Source of the DNA: Deltaproteobacteria bacterium
Lineage (GTDB): Bacteria > Myxococcota > JACRCW01
Direction: 5' to 3'
Length of the DNA stretch: 64,000 nt
Assembly: GCA_016218805.1 (NCBI GenBank)
Contig: JACRCW010000109.1
Coordinates: 1-64,000, forward strand
This document shows positions 1 through 8,364 of this stretch, one piece after another. Made by a program: the position numbers and the translations under genes. How positions within the stretch are numbered: the first letter of the stretch is position 1; every line of letters starts with the position of its first letter. Under the pieces are notes generated by a model, which saw only the letters and a program-made list of their open reading frames with translations, was not told the origin of the DNA and ran no database searches.

Positions 1-362
1 GCGGGCGTCACCGGCGCTTCGGGGGCGGAGGGCACCGCGAGGGCGGCCTCCGCGTGGGCCTCCGCCGCCGCGGCGGGCGCGGGGGCGGCTGCCTCAACGT
101 GGGCCTCGGGGGCGGGGGGCGCCGCGGCGGCCTCTGCGGGGACGGCCTCCTCGGTCTTGTGGCGGCGGAGGACGGTCCGCACCACCTTCTTCTCTTCGAC
201 CTTCTTCTCGGGCGGCTTGGTGAGGGTGCGGCGCGCGTCCTCATCATCCACCGTGCTGGAGTGGCTCTTGACGGCGAACCCTGCGGCAACCAGGCGCTTG
301 AGGCACTCCTGGTTGTCCAGCCCCAGTTCCTTTGCCAGCTCGTACACGCGAATCTTACCCAT
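1..362 (-). CDS. infB: Translation initiation factor IF-2, N-terminal part (cut by window edge)
   Basis: IF-2 is the GTPase that places initiator tRNA on the small ribosomal subunit. Only about 120 N-terminal residues are present, and the GTPase domains lie beyond position 1. The visible start is the typical IF2_N module (MGKIRVYELAKELGL, then a QECLKRLVAAGF helix), followed by an Ala/Pro/Glu-rich linker as seen in long proteobacterial IF-2. I chose the ATG at 362 because GAGGAAGAGG lies just upstream of it. An in-frame ATG at 389 would add nine residues. It is the last gene of a rimP-nusA-ylxR/ylxQ-infB operon, about 80 bp after the preceding stop. Confidence 0.93.
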   Translation of the reverse strand, partial: MGKIRVYELAKELGLDNQECLKRLVAAGFAVKSHSSTVDDEDARRTLTKPPEKKVEEKKVVRTVLRRHKTEEAVPAEAAAAPPAPEAHVEAAAPAPAAAAEAHAEAALAVPSAPEAPVTP

Positions 363-440
363 GATCAGGTCGACCTCTTCCTCAGACATCCAGCGCCCTC
401 TCCCGTCCGCCGGCGGCGTACGGAATGGGGGCGCCACGCT

Positions 441-1157
441 TTAGGTCCCAGTGCTGCCACTTTCAACCGCGGCGGGGCTTTTCTCCCCGCCGCGTTTCCC
501 GCCGCCACCGCCGCCGGCCCCGCCGGCCTGCGGCGCACGCAGCGCTGCCGCCCCGCGCAGCGCCCACTCGACGTCAGCCGCCAGCGCCGGGTCTTCCACG
601 CACACCACGGCCACGTCCCCGCGGCCCAGCGCGGCGCCCAGCACCGCCATGGCGGGCCCGCCCACCACGGGGATCCCCACGTGGCCGGCGCGCGCCCGCA
701 GCTCGGTGGCGGTGCGTTGGGACGCGTCCGCGGCAATGACCACCAGGCTTGCCCGCCGTGCCGCCACCGTGCGTTCCACGTCATCAAAGCCAAAGTGCGT
801 GCGCCCGTTGCGCCGCCCTATGCCCAGCCGCTTGAGCGCGCTGTCCACCAGGCCCTCCGCCGCAAAGGTGCACAGCGCGTCCAGGTCCACGCGGACCGGC
901 TCCTTGAGCCCGCGGCCAATGCCGCCCTTCTCCACGGCCTTGCGCAGGCATCCCGCCGTGGCGCAGACGTGCACGCCGCGGCCCGGCAGGCGCCGGTAGA
1001 TGTCCACCACGGGCTCGTGCCGCGGCCCCGGCGCCACACGCAGGAGGCGGCGGGCGGACGCACGGTGACGGCACGCCACGCATTGCCGCGTGGGTCCGTC
1101 CTCCTCCCGTGCATGCCGCCCGCCTTCCGGCGCGGGCGCCTCATTGGCCGCCATCAT
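441..1157 (-). CDS. YlxR (DUF448) and YlxQ (L7Ae-like) fused in one protein
   Basis: This 238-aa protein sits between nusA and infB. Residues of about 20-100 carry the YlxR signature: a CVACR motif, a LLRV strand, the GRGVHVC segment and a LKEPV stretch. Residues of about 105-205 look like an L7Ae/L30e RNA-binding fold (DSALKRLGIGRRNG, then SLVVIAADAS and GIPVVGGPAMAVLGAALGR). In Bacillus the two are separate genes, ylxR and ylxQ; here they are one reading frame. The C-terminus is Gly/Lys-rich. The start is one of two adjacent ATGs at 1157/1154 preceded by GGAG; the gap to nusA is 16 bp. A role in ribosome or RNase P-linked RNA binding is inferred from the families. Confidence 0.85.
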   Translation of the reverse strand: MMAANEAPAPEGGRHAREEDGPTRQCVACRHRASARRLLRVAPGPRHEPVVDIYRRLPGRGVHVCATAGCLRKAVEKGGIGRGLKEPVRVDLDALCTFAAEGLVDSALKRLGIGRRNGRTHFGFDDVERTVAARRASLVVIAADASQRTATELRARAGHVGIPVVGGPAMAVLGAALGRGDVAVVCVEDPALAADVEWALRGAAALRAPQAGGAGGGGGGKRGGEKSPAAVESGSTGT

Positions 1158-1173
1158 GCGTAGGCTCCGCTCC

Positions 1174-2853
1174 TCACTCCGCCGCCACCGGCGCTGCCGG
1201 CGGTGCCGGCGGCGCGTGCGCCACCGTGTCGTAGTTCTTGGCCTCGTCCACGTCCGCCTTGTGCAGCGCCTCCTGCCAGATGGGCGCCTTCTTGCCGGTC
1301 GCCTTCTGCGCCCACTCGCACGCGGACAGGCACAGCTGCTTGGCCTTCCCCAGCGGAATGCCCGTGGCGGCGGAGACGTTCTGCGCGTCCCGCTCAAAGT
1401 ACAGGTCCTCCGGCGAATCAAACCCGACCTCAATCAGCCGCGCCTGCACCAGCCCGGTGACGCCCTCCAGTGTCAACAGCCGCGCGTGGTCCGCCTCGGA
1501 GGCGGAACCGCCCAGCTTCTCGCGCTCCCTGGCCGCCGCGTCGTACACCGCCATCATCACGGTGGCGTCCACGCGGGCCGCCATGCGCTCCTGGTTGCGC
1601 TCGTCCGCCTCAATCTCCACCACCTTGCCGGCGGCCGCTTTCACGCGCACCACCGCCTCGGCGCTGAAGCCGGGCAGGCTGGCCAGGAAGTCGTCCTCGG
1701 CCTCCATGACGTCCTGCGCGGAGCGGAAGCCGTGGTTGTACAGCGTCTGCACCACAAATTCCGAAAGACCCTCAATGCGGCTGAGGCTGCGGAACGCCAC
1801 CTCGCGCTGTTCCTGCACCTTGGTCTCGCTGGTGATGTCAATCTTCCAACCGGTCAGCTGTGCGGCCAGCCGCACGTTCTGCCCGCGCCGGCCAATGGCC
1901 AGGCTGAGCTGGTCATCCGGCACCACAATCTCCATGGCGTGGTTGGCCTCGTCAATGAGCACGCGGGAGACCTCCGCGGGGCTGAGCGCGTTGCACACAA
2001 ACCGCGCGGGGTCCTCGTCAAACGGCACAATGTCAATCTTCTCGCCCCGCAGTTCCTGCACCACGGACTGCACGCGCGCGCCCTTCATGCCCACGCACGC
2101 GCCCACCGGATCCACGTCGTAGTCCTTGCTGGACACGGCGATCTTGGCGCGCACGCCCGGCTCGCGGGCGGCGGTCTCAATGAGGACAATGCCCTCGGCG
2201 ATCTCCGGGACCTCCTGCTCAAACAGCTTGATGAGCAGGCCCGGATGCGTGCGGCTGAGGATGACCTGCGGGCCCTTGCTGACCTCCAGCACGTCCAGCA
2301 CGTACGCCTGGATGCGGTCACCCATGCGGTAGTTCTCGCGCGGAACCTGTTCGCGGATGGGGAGCACCGCCTCGGCGCGGCCCAGGTCCACCACAATGTT
2401 GCCGCGCTCAAACCGCCGCGCGATGCCAGTGACCAGTTCGCCCTTGCGGTCCTTGTACTCGTTGAAGACGTTGGAGCGCTCGGCCTCGCGCACGCGCTGG
2501 ATGATGACCTGCTTGGCCGTCTGCGCGGCGATGCGGCCAAAGTCCGCGCTCTCCACCTTGATGCCAATGTCGTCGCCCACGGACTCTTCCGTCAGCTCCG
2601 GGTCCAGGTTCTTGGCCTCCTCAAAGGCGATCTCCGCCGCGCGGTTCTCCACCTTGCGAACGATCTTCTTGAACTCGTAGACCTCGACCTCACCGGTCTC
2701 CTCGTTGAACCGGGCCTCCATGTCGGTGGTGAGCCCGAAGCGCTTGCGCGCCGCGGTGAGCATGGCGGCTTCCAAAGCCTCCACCAGCACCGTCTTGTCG
2801 ATGCCCTTGTCCTTGCCGACCTGGTCCAGAACGACGTTGAGGTTGGGTTCCAT
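1174..2853 (-). CDS. nusA: Transcription termination/antitermination factor NusA
   Basis: NusA binds RNA polymerase and nascent RNA and controls pausing, termination and antitermination. The 559-aa protein has the N-terminal polymerase-binding domain ([19 protein letters not shown]), an S1 domain at about 135-200 ([15 protein letters not shown]), KH1 with [12 protein letters not shown] and KH2 with [14 protein letters not shown]. After about residue 350 come helix-hairpin-helix-like C-terminal repeats and a short Ala/Pro tail. Its start codon shares one base with the stop of rimP (TGATG), so translation is probably coupled. Length and order are normal for proteobacterial NusA. Confidence 0.97.
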   Translation of the reverse strand: MEPNLNVVLDQVGKDKGIDKTVLVEALEAAMLTAARKRFGLTTDMEARFNEETGEVEVYEFKKIVRKVENRAAEIAFEEAKNLDPELTEESVGDDIGIKVESADFGRIAAQTAKQVIIQRVREAERSNVFNEYKDRKGELVTGIARRFERGNIVVDLGRAEAVLPIREQVPRENYRMGDRIQAYVLDVLEVSKGPQVILSRTHPGLLIKLFEQEVPEIAEGIVLIETAAREPGVRAKIAVSSKDYDVDPVGACVGMKGARVQSVVQELRGEKIDIVPFDEDPARFVCNALSPAEVSRVLIDEANHAMEIVVPDDQLSLAIGRRGQNVRLAAQLTGWKIDITSETKVQEQREVAFRSLSRIEGLSEFVVQTLYNHGFRSAQDVMEAEDDFLASLPGFSAEAVVRVKAAAGKVVEIEADERNQERMAARVDATVMMAVYDAAAREREKLGGSASEADHARLLTLEGVTGLVQARLIEVGFDSPEDLYFERDAQNVSAATGIPLGKAKQLCLSACEWAQKATGKKAPIWQEALHKADVDEAKNYDTVAHAPPAPPAAPVAAE

Positions 2854-3461
2854 CAGCTGCTCCGACGTGAAGCCGGCGCCGGGCGCCGGGCTTGTTTGTT
2901 GTTCGCCTGCGAAGGCTTGCGTTTGGGTGGCTGTTCAGGGGCGGGGTGCGGCTTGCCCGGCCGGACCACCTCCTCAAACACGTAGATGATGTGCGCGTGG
3001 TCAATGAGCCCCAGCGGGATGGTCCGCGCGGTGCCATCCACCTGGACAATGACCTCATCCGGGGAGACGCCGGACAGGATGCCGCGGTGCTTGCGGCTGC
3101 CGTCCACCTTCTCGGTGGTCACCACCATCACCAGCTCGCCCCGGGCGGCTTCAAAGTGGCTGAGCGCGGCCAGCGGCCGGTCCACGCCGGGGCTGGAGAC
3201 CTCCAGCTGGTAGGCGCGGGGCACGGGATCCTCGGCGTCCAGCAGGTCCCCCAGCGTCTCAGAAAGATCCTGCAGCGTGTTGATGCTGATGCCGCCGGGC
3301 TGGTCCGCGTAGACGCGCAGCAGGCTGGAGCGCGTGCCGCCGCCCTCGGAGTACTGCACGTCCACCAGCTCACACCCTCGCCGGCGCACAACCGGGTCCG
3401 CAAGCTCGCGCACGCGCAGGGCCACGGGATGGTGACGACCGATGAGTGGCTCAAGCGCCAT
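2853..3461 (-). CDS. rimP: Ribosome maturation factor RimP
   Basis: RimP is needed for maturation of the 30S subunit. The 202-aa protein has the expected two halves: an alpha/beta N-terminal domain with the motif [12 protein letters not shown] at about residues 88-99, and a C-terminal SH3-like barrel ([17 protein letters not shown]). A basic, Pro/Lys-rich tail of about 40 residues after the barrel is longer than in most RimP proteins. The start at 3461 gives [17 protein letters not shown]; upstream sequence in the same frame has no RimP similarity. It is the first gene of the rimP-nusA-infB operon, so the operon promoter should lie between 3462 and about 3720. Confidence 0.94.
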   Translation of the reverse strand: MALEPLIGRHHPVALRVRELADPVVRRRGCELVDVQYSEGGGTRSSLLRVYADQPGGISINTLQDLSETLGDLLDAEDPVPRAYQLEVSSPGVDRPLAALSHFEAARGELVMVVTTEKVDGSRKHRGILSGVSPDEVIVQVDGTARTIPLGLIDHAHIIYVFEEVVRPGKPHPAPEQPPKRKPSQANNKQARRPAPASRRSS

Positions 3462-3723
3462 GACACAACACACCGCGTCCCGGGGAAAAGAAGCTACCGC
3501 CTCCCTCGCAACCACGCCGGGACGGCGCGCAGTCACGAGAGGCAAACAATCCCGGGTTGAGCGTGTGGGGCGGTCGTGCCCCCCGGTCCAACGGGTGACC
3601 CGGCTGCCAACCGGGTCGGGCACCCTGATGCGGCGCCCTGTTAGGGTGCGCGTATGCCCACATGGATGCTGAAAGTCAAGAGCGCGTTGCGCGCGGGCAG
3701 GGGCAGCGGGGAGGATGCGCGGC

Positions 3724-4320
3724 ATGAATCCATCGCGCGAATCAACCGGACGCAGCCGGGTGGTGGCCGCCCTGCTGCTGGCGGGGCTGGTGGTTGGGGC
3801 GGCGCAGTGCTCCACGTTCTCAGACGGACACCCGCCGCCGCAGCAGACCAGCATCAACGGGGCGGTGTACCACCGGGTGCTCAACCCCGCGTCGGCCGCA
3901 TTCTCGCTGGATGAGGGTCCGCCGCGCGGGCTGCTGGTGCGCATCTCCACGCGTGAGGACACCTGCGCGGCGGCCGCGGATCCGTCCGACGGGATGGATC
4001 CCAATCTGATCATTTCGCTGACACCGGACCAGACGGGGACCTTCCCCATCCTGCCGCCCAACGTGTCCACCGTGCCGGCGCGCTACGCCACCGCCACGCT
4101 GTTCACGTACACGGACATGCCGGACGGTGGCCCCCCGGACGGCGGGGATGCGGGACTGCGGCCGGTGGTGCGCAACGCCATCGGCGGCGAAGTGGAAGTG
4201 ACGGACTTTGACCCGGACCCCGACCAGGGGCGGCTCAATGCCCGCATTGTCCTGTTCTTCGCGGATGACGCTGGGTACGCGGGGCAGGTGGGCGCGTTCC
4301 CGTGCGAGCGGGTGCGCTGA
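3724..4320 (+). CDS. Exported protein of unknown function
   Basis: The 198-aa product starts with a basic region and a hydrophobic stretch (VVAALLLAGLVVGAAQC) that looks like a signal peptide. A Gln just before the Cys makes a lipobox doubtful. The mature part contains a Gly/Pro/Asp-rich insert (DGGPPDGGDAG) and strand-like segments. No family is recognised. The start at 3724 is preferred over an in-frame ATG at 3715 because GGGGAGG lies nine bases upstream of 3724 but directly abuts 3715. It is divergent from rimP. The 3' flank begins a long non-coding stretch with tandem repeats. Confidence 0.7.
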   Translation: MNPSRESTGRSRVVAALLLAGLVVGAAQCSTFSDGHPPPQQTSINGAVYHRVLNPASAAFSLDEGPPRGLLVRISTREDTCAAAADPSDGMDPNLIISLTPDQTGTFPILPPNVSTVPARYATATLFTYTDMPDGGPPDGGDAGLRPVVRNAIGGEVEVTDFDPDPDQGRLNARIVLFFADDAGYAGQVGAFPCERVR

Positions 4321-4361
4321 GCGGACGACGGCTGAGCGCGGCGTTGATGACGGACGGCTTG

Positions 4362-4543
4362 GGGGTGAAGACGGGCCCGCGGGGTTGAAGACGGGTCGCC
4401 CGGGGGTGAAGACGCGCCCCACCGGGGGTGAAGACGCGCCCGGCCGGGGTGAAGACGCACTGCATCCGGGTGAAGACGCGGCTCCGCCGGGGTGAAGACG
4501 CGCCCGGCCGGGGTGAAGACGCACCGCGTCCGGGTGAAGGCGC
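4362..4543. repeat. Nine-copy degenerate 21-bp tandem repeat
   Basis: The core GGTGAAGACG recurs nine times; the first T of each core lies at 4366, 4386, 4407, 4429, 4450, 4471, 4493, 4514 and 4535. The steps are 20, 21, 22, 21, 21, 22, 21 and 21 bases, close to two turns of B-DNA. The variable half of each unit is C/G-rich (often CGCCCGGCCGG). The second copy has one extra T in the core and the last has GAAGGCG. The 20- and 22-base steps break any reading frame, so this is not a coding repeat. Confidence 0.85.
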
Positions 4544-4878
4544 GCGCCGCGGTGGACCGCGACCGTGCGCTTCCGCTTCCATCCGCACCCCCCGGGCAGG
4601 TTCCCGTGCGCCCTGGCACCCGCCGGGCGAGGACCCGGATTCAAATTTGGCAGCTGCGATTCCAAGTTCCCGCTTGCACCCGAATCCCACCTGTGTGTGA
4701 GGACAGATGGGTGTTGTCTTGTTGGCTACCGGCGGTCACGTGGTGTCCCCAGCGCCCAGACGGGCGCACGTCGAGCGGCCCGCCGCCTTGGGACCGCAGC
4801 ATGCGTCTGCCCTGCCTGCTGCCACACGGGGCGGCATGCACCCGTTGCCCAAAATCCCGGCAGTGCTAAAGAGCGCAC

Positions 4879-4897
4879 CCCCCGGGCGAACCGGGGG
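4879..4897 (+). promoter_or_regulatory. Perfect 7-bp stem-loop in leader of the following gene
   Basis: CCCCCGG and CCGGGGG pair perfectly around a GCGAA loop. The hairpin ends 25 bases before the ATG at 4923 and 15 bases before its GGAG. No T-run follows, so it is not a standard intrinsic terminator for the + strand. It would form in the 5' leader of the downstream mRNA and could affect stability or ribosome access; that role is inference. Confidence 0.4.
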
Positions 4898-4922
4898 CTT
4901 CATCGTGCCTACGGAGTATGTG

Positions 4923-6065
4923 ATGTCGTTCCAGCGTCTGAAGGTTGGCGGGTTGCGCATGGGGTTGGTGCTGGCCGGCGTGGTGGCGGCGGGCACGGGC
5001 GGCTGCGGGGGATGCAGTGGCATTGGCAACCGCGTGGTGACCGTGAACTTCACGGTGGACGGCGTGTCCGCGGCGGAGGGCTGTACGCGCCAGGGCGCTA
5101 CCAAGGTGAAGGCACGCGCGCGCTGGAGCACGGGAGAGAACAGCGTGAAGACGTCTGACGCCAGCGCCAACTGCGAAGACGGGTCCATTGAGGTGACGCT
5201 GGGCGGCAACGGCACCATCCAGTTGACCGCGTATGACACGGACGGCGCGGACGCCGTTGCCATGGGCGTGTCCGCCCCGGTGTCCGTGGACCTGGAGAGC
5301 GGCCTGAGCGAACAGGTCCTGGACGTGGACATCATCCCGCTGCGCGGGCGCATCACGGTGCACGGGACCTGCGGCGGCGGCAGTTGCACGGGCAAGGTGC
5401 AGATGGATGGCGCGGACGCGCCCACCATGGTGCTGCTGGTGGACACCAACGGGTTTGACCTTGAGCAGGTGGACACGCAGGTCATGCACCTGATGCCGGA
5501 TGACGGGCACCTGATGGCGGAGTCCATTCGCGGGCGGGTGGACGCGGTGAACGTGGTGCGCGTCAACGCCCGGGCCACGGACGGCACGGCGCTGCGGGGC
5601 GAGGCTCGCCTGGCGCTGACGGGCCTGCAGGCGGAATCCATGGTGGACCTGGTGCCGGTGGTGACGCCGTTTGATGCGGGTTTCCACCCCACGTCTTCCT
5701 CGGGCGGCGTGGCGGTGTCCAGCAGCGGTGCGGCCCAGAGTTCGTCTGCGGCGGCCACCTCCGGTGCACCCGCGTCGTCGGCGGCCGGGCAGTCCTCCTC
5801 CGCCGTGGAGCCTTCCTCGTCGGCGGCGGCCGCATCCTCCGCGGCCCCCGCGTCGTCGGCGGCAACCGCGTCGTCGGCAGCCCCCGCGTCTTCCGCCACG
5901 CCGGCCTCGTCGGCGGCGGCCGCGTCCTCCGCGGCACCGGCATCCTCGGCAGCCGCGGCGTCGTCCGCCGGTGGCGCGTCCTCGGCGGCGGCGGCCTCCT
6001 CCGCGGCGGGAGCCTCGTCGGCAGGCACCGCGTCTTCGCTGGCCGGCAACTCGTCTTCCCAGTGA
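4923..6065 (+). CDS. Exported protein with Ser/Ala-rich C-terminal tail
   Basis: The 380-aa product has a signal-like N-terminus (MGLVLAGVVAAGTGGC, possibly lipidated although the lipobox is weak). A beta-rich domain of about 230 residues with paired cysteines follows. The last 110 residues are almost only Ser, Ala, Pro and Gly in an (A)SSAA/P pattern. Such Ser-rich low-complexity regions are common in myxobacterial surface proteins, usually near the N-terminus; here it forms the C-terminal end with nothing after it. The start at 4923 has GGAG eight bases upstream. An open frame runs further upstream but lacks similarity or a better start. Function unknown. Confidence 0.75.
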   Translation: MSFQRLKVGGLRMGLVLAGVVAAGTGGCGGCSGIGNRVVTVNFTVDGVSAAEGCTRQGATKVKARARWSTGENSVKTSDASANCEDGSIEVTLGGNGTIQLTAYDTDGADAVAMGVSAPVSVDLESGLSEQVLDVDIIPLRGRITVHGTCGGGSCTGKVQMDGADAPTMVLLVDTNGFDLEQVDTQVMHLMPDDGHLMAESIRGRVDAVNVVRVNARATDGTALRGEARLALTGLQAESMVDLVPVVTPFDAGFHPTSSSGGVAVSSSGAAQSSSAAATSGAPASSAAGQSSSAVEPSSSAAAASSAAPASSAATASSAAPASSATPASSAAAASSAAPASSAAAASSAGGASSAAAASSAAGASSAGTASSLAGNSSSQ

Positions 6066-6158
6066 CCGGACGGGCCTTGACGCCTCCGCTCAAGGGCCAT
6101 CAAACAATCAAGATCACGGGCGTGAACCGCGGCAGGCCGGCCTTGTTGCGGCGCGCCT

Positions 6159-7142
6159 TCAGTCCGGCAGCAGCGTCAGGATGTCCACGCCCTCGTCGGT
6201 GACCAGCACGGTGTGCTCAAACTGGGCGGTGCGGCGGCCGTCCGCGGTCACGGCGGTCCAGCCGTCATCCCACTCCGCGTGGCGCCAGGTGCCCAGCGTG
6301 ATCATGGGCTCCACGGTGAAGGTCATGCCGGGGCGCATCACGGTCTTGGCGTCCGGGTCATCAAAATGCGGCACCTGCAGGGCGCCGTGGAACCGCTCGC
6401 CAATGGCGTGACCGCAGAACGCGCGCACCGTGCCCATGCCGTGGCGGCGCGCGTGCTGTTCAATGGCGCGGCCAATGTCCCGGACGGGGCGGCCCGGCTT
6501 CACGGCGCGGATGCCCACCATCATGCATTCGTGGGTGACCCGCACCAGGCGGCGGGACTCTTCGTCCACTTCTCCCACCAGGAAGGTGGCGGAGCAGTCC
6601 CCGTGCACGCCGTCCAGGTACAGGGTCACGTCCAGGTTGATGATGTCCCCCTCCTCCAGCGCGCGGTCATCCGGGATGCCGTGGCAGATGACCTCATTGA
6701 CGGAGGTGCACAGGCTCTTGGGATAGCCGCGGTAGTTGAGGGGCGAAGGATAGGCGCGGCGGCGCACAATCTCGTCATGCGCAAGCCCATCCAGCGCGTC
6801 CGTGGTGACGCCGGGGCGCACGGCCCGTTCCAGCGTGCGCAGCACTTCCGCGGCGGCGCGGCCGGCGGCGCGCATGCGCTGCACCACGTGCGGCGGCTGC
6901 ACCACGCTCTCATCCGGATCAGCGTCAGACACGTCCCCGGTGCGCGCCCACTCCGGCAGGCGGATGCCCGGCGGGACCGCGCGCGGCGGGCTCACCCGTC
7001 CCGGCCGCACAAACCGCTGCCGGACAACGGGCGCGGCGGCACCCTGGTCCGCCTCCCGGTGGCAGCGCTTGTACTTGTGACCGCTGCCGCACCAGCAGGG
7101 TTCATTGGGGCCAGGCCGGCGGCCGGCGGCTGCCTCCTTCAT
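6159..7142 (-). CDS. map: Methionine aminopeptidase type I with N-terminal SEC-C motif
   Basis: MetAP removes the initiator methionine from nascent proteins. This 327-aa form begins with a zinc-binding SEC-C motif (PCWCGSGHKYKRCH, about residues 15-28) and a linker, then the pita-bread catalytic domain. The expected metal ligands are visible: Asp in NLDVTLYLDG and in GVHGDCSA, His in CGHAIG, Glu in VEPM and Glu in FEHTV; CHGIPDD holds the substrate-side His. SEC-C-tagged MetAPs are known and are thought to dock on the ribosome. The start at 7142 (MKEAAAGRRPGPNEP) places the motif at the N-terminus; an upstream extension is unlikely. Confidence 0.95.
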   Translation of the reverse strand: MKEAAAGRRPGPNEPCWCGSGHKYKRCHREADQGAAAPVVRQRFVRPGRVSPPRAVPPGIRLPEWARTGDVSDADPDESVVQPPHVVQRMRAAGRAAAEVLRTLERAVRPGVTTDALDGLAHDEIVRRRAYPSPLNYRGYPKSLCTSVNEVICHGIPDDRALEEGDIINLDVTLYLDGVHGDCSATFLVGEVDEESRRLVRVTHECMMVGIRAVKPGRPVRDIGRAIEQHARRHGMGTVRAFCGHAIGERFHGALQVPHFDDPDAKTVMRPGMTFTVEPMITLGTWRHAEWDDGWTAVTADGRRTAQFEHTVLVTDEGVDILTLLPD

Positions 7143-7292
7143 GGCAGGTGTCCCCGGGTCCCACGTTGCATGTCCAGGCGCTCTAGCCGTCCCCCAGCAC
7201 GGGGGCAACCGCGGTGGGCCGGCAGCGGGTTGGCTTGACTGGAGCCGCGGGGAGCCTCAAACAGGCTGACGGGAGCCGCCGGAAGACCACAC

Positions 7293-7829
7293 ATGCCCGT
7301 GGACGCCAAGATGCTCAACGAGATGGTGCCCCTGGCACGTGCCATGACGGGGGACTCGTTCTGCCAGCGTTTTACGCACCCGTTCATGGTGGGCAAGGAG
7401 GTCATTGAGGAGGAGTTCAACTTCCGCACGGTGGTGGCGCGCGAATCCACGCTGCAAGGGAAGGCGCCGGACGGTCCGCTGCGCATCCGGGACCAGGTGT
7501 TCCCCATCCTGAAGCCGGGCGAGGCGCTCAAGGACGGCACGCGCATCTTCCTGGGCCGCGTGGCCTCCAATGACCTGGTGGTGCCGCACCCCACCGTCAG
7601 CAAGCTGCACGCCTACTTTGTGCGGGAGAAGGACCGCTGGTGGCTGGTGGACGTGGGGAGCAGCAACGGGACCAAACTCAACGGCATGCGCGCGCCCGTG
7701 CGGGCCAAGGTGTCCATCAACGACGGTGATACGCTGCTGTTCGGGCGCTGCGCGTTCACGTTCATGAGCGCCCGGCGGCTGTTTGAGCGGCTCACGGCCA
7801 TGCCGGAGCCGAGCCCGGGAGCGTCCTGA
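7293..7829 (+). CDS. FHA-domain protein, first of a tandem pair
   Basis: FHA domains bind phosphothreonine peptides in signalling complexes. The 178-aa protein has an N-terminal part of about 80 residues without a recognised fold and a C-terminal FHA domain at about 85-165. The FHA core residues are present: GRVASND, the conserved Ser/His in VSKLHAYF and GSSNGTKLNG. The start has GGAAG seven bases upstream. It overlaps the next FHA gene by one base (TGATG). No kinase gene is adjacent, so its phosphorylated partner is not evident. Confidence 0.86.
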   Translation: MPVDAKMLNEMVPLARAMTGDSFCQRFTHPFMVGKEVIEEEFNFRTVVARESTLQGKAPDGPLRIRDQVFPILKPGEALKDGTRIFLGRVASNDLVVPHPTVSKLHAYFVREKDRWWLVDVGSSNGTKLNGMRAPVRAKVSINDGDTLLFGRCAFTFMSARRLFERLTAMPEPSPGAS

Positions 7830-8356
7830 TGGGTGGCCCGCACGTCCTGCGCCATCTGCTGCCCCGCCTGGTGCCGGCCCTGGACCCGGCGCTGGCCGCG
7901 GAGCTGGGCCTGGGCGTGCTGGTGGGGCGCCTGCCGCCCGAAGACGCCGACGGCTGGTCCTTCCGCACCGCCAGCGTGGACCGCGTGCTGCTCCCGCCGC
8001 AGGCGGACGGCAGCGGGCTGAGCGGGGACAGCCAGGTGTTTGGCCTGTGCAAGGCGGCCGGCGCGCGCACGCAGCTGGACGTGGTCACCGTGGGCCGCTC
8101 GCGCTCCAACGACGTGATGCTGAACCACGCGCTGGTGTCCAAGCTGCACGCGCGCTTCCGGCTGGGGGACACCTGCACGGTGGAGGACGCGGGCAGCTCC
8201 AACGGCATGCAGGTGGACGGCAACATCATCACGCCGGACGTGCCCACGCCGGTGTTTGACGGGAACATGGTCTCCTTTGGCGGCGTGGTGCTCACGTTCT
8301 TCCGGCGGGCCACGCTGTGCGCGCTGGTCATGCGGCTGGCGCCACGGCTGCACTGA
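7829..8356 (+). CDS. FHA-domain protein, second of a tandem pair
   Basis: A 175-aa protein translated directly after the previous FHA gene through a TGATG overlap. Its C-terminal half is an FHA domain with GRSRSND, LVSKLHARF and AGSSNGMQVDG, plus the closing FGGVVLTFF strand. The domain order and the end of the domain resemble the upstream neighbour, suggesting an old tandem duplication. The N-terminal 80 residues contain a segment typical of neither kinase nor phosphatase. It ends eight bases before the convergent argS stop. Confidence 0.85.
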   Translation: MGGPHVLRHLLPRLVPALDPALAAELGLGVLVGRLPPEDADGWSFRTASVDRVLLPPQADGSGLSGDSQVFGLCKAAGARTQLDVVTVGRSRSNDVMLNHALVSKLHARFRLGDTCTVEDAGSSNGMQVDGNIITPDVPTPVFDGNMVSFGGVVLTFFRRATLCALVMRLAPRLH

Positions 8357-8364
8357 GCCGCCGC

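Larger units (their letters stand above)
4321..4922. other. Non-coding stretch of 0.6 kb with tandem repeats and a hairpin
   Basis: No reading frame with a ribosome-binding site and plausible protein is visible here on either strand. The first third carries a nine-copy 21-bp direct repeat. The middle (about 4545-4870) is less GC-rich than the surrounding genes, with short A/T-containing stretches that suggest a real non-coding segment. The end holds a perfect 7-bp stem-loop just before the gene that starts at 4923. A promoter for that gene must lie in here, but I cannot place it. Confidence 0.55.

Noticed and set aside
1090..2985. A 631-codon plus-strand frame opposite nusA
   Set aside because: It mirrors nusA, which is certain by motif and operon context. 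The composition of the antisense product is unlike a protein.
4362..4543. The 21-bp repeat array as a CRISPR array
   Set aside because: Units are contiguous and degenerate with no unique 30-base spacers, and no cas genes are present.
6072..6105. GGGCCTTGA...TCAAGGGCC as an intrinsic terminator after the Ser/Ala-tail protein
   Set aside because: The stem has an internal mismatch and no T-run follows on the plus strand.
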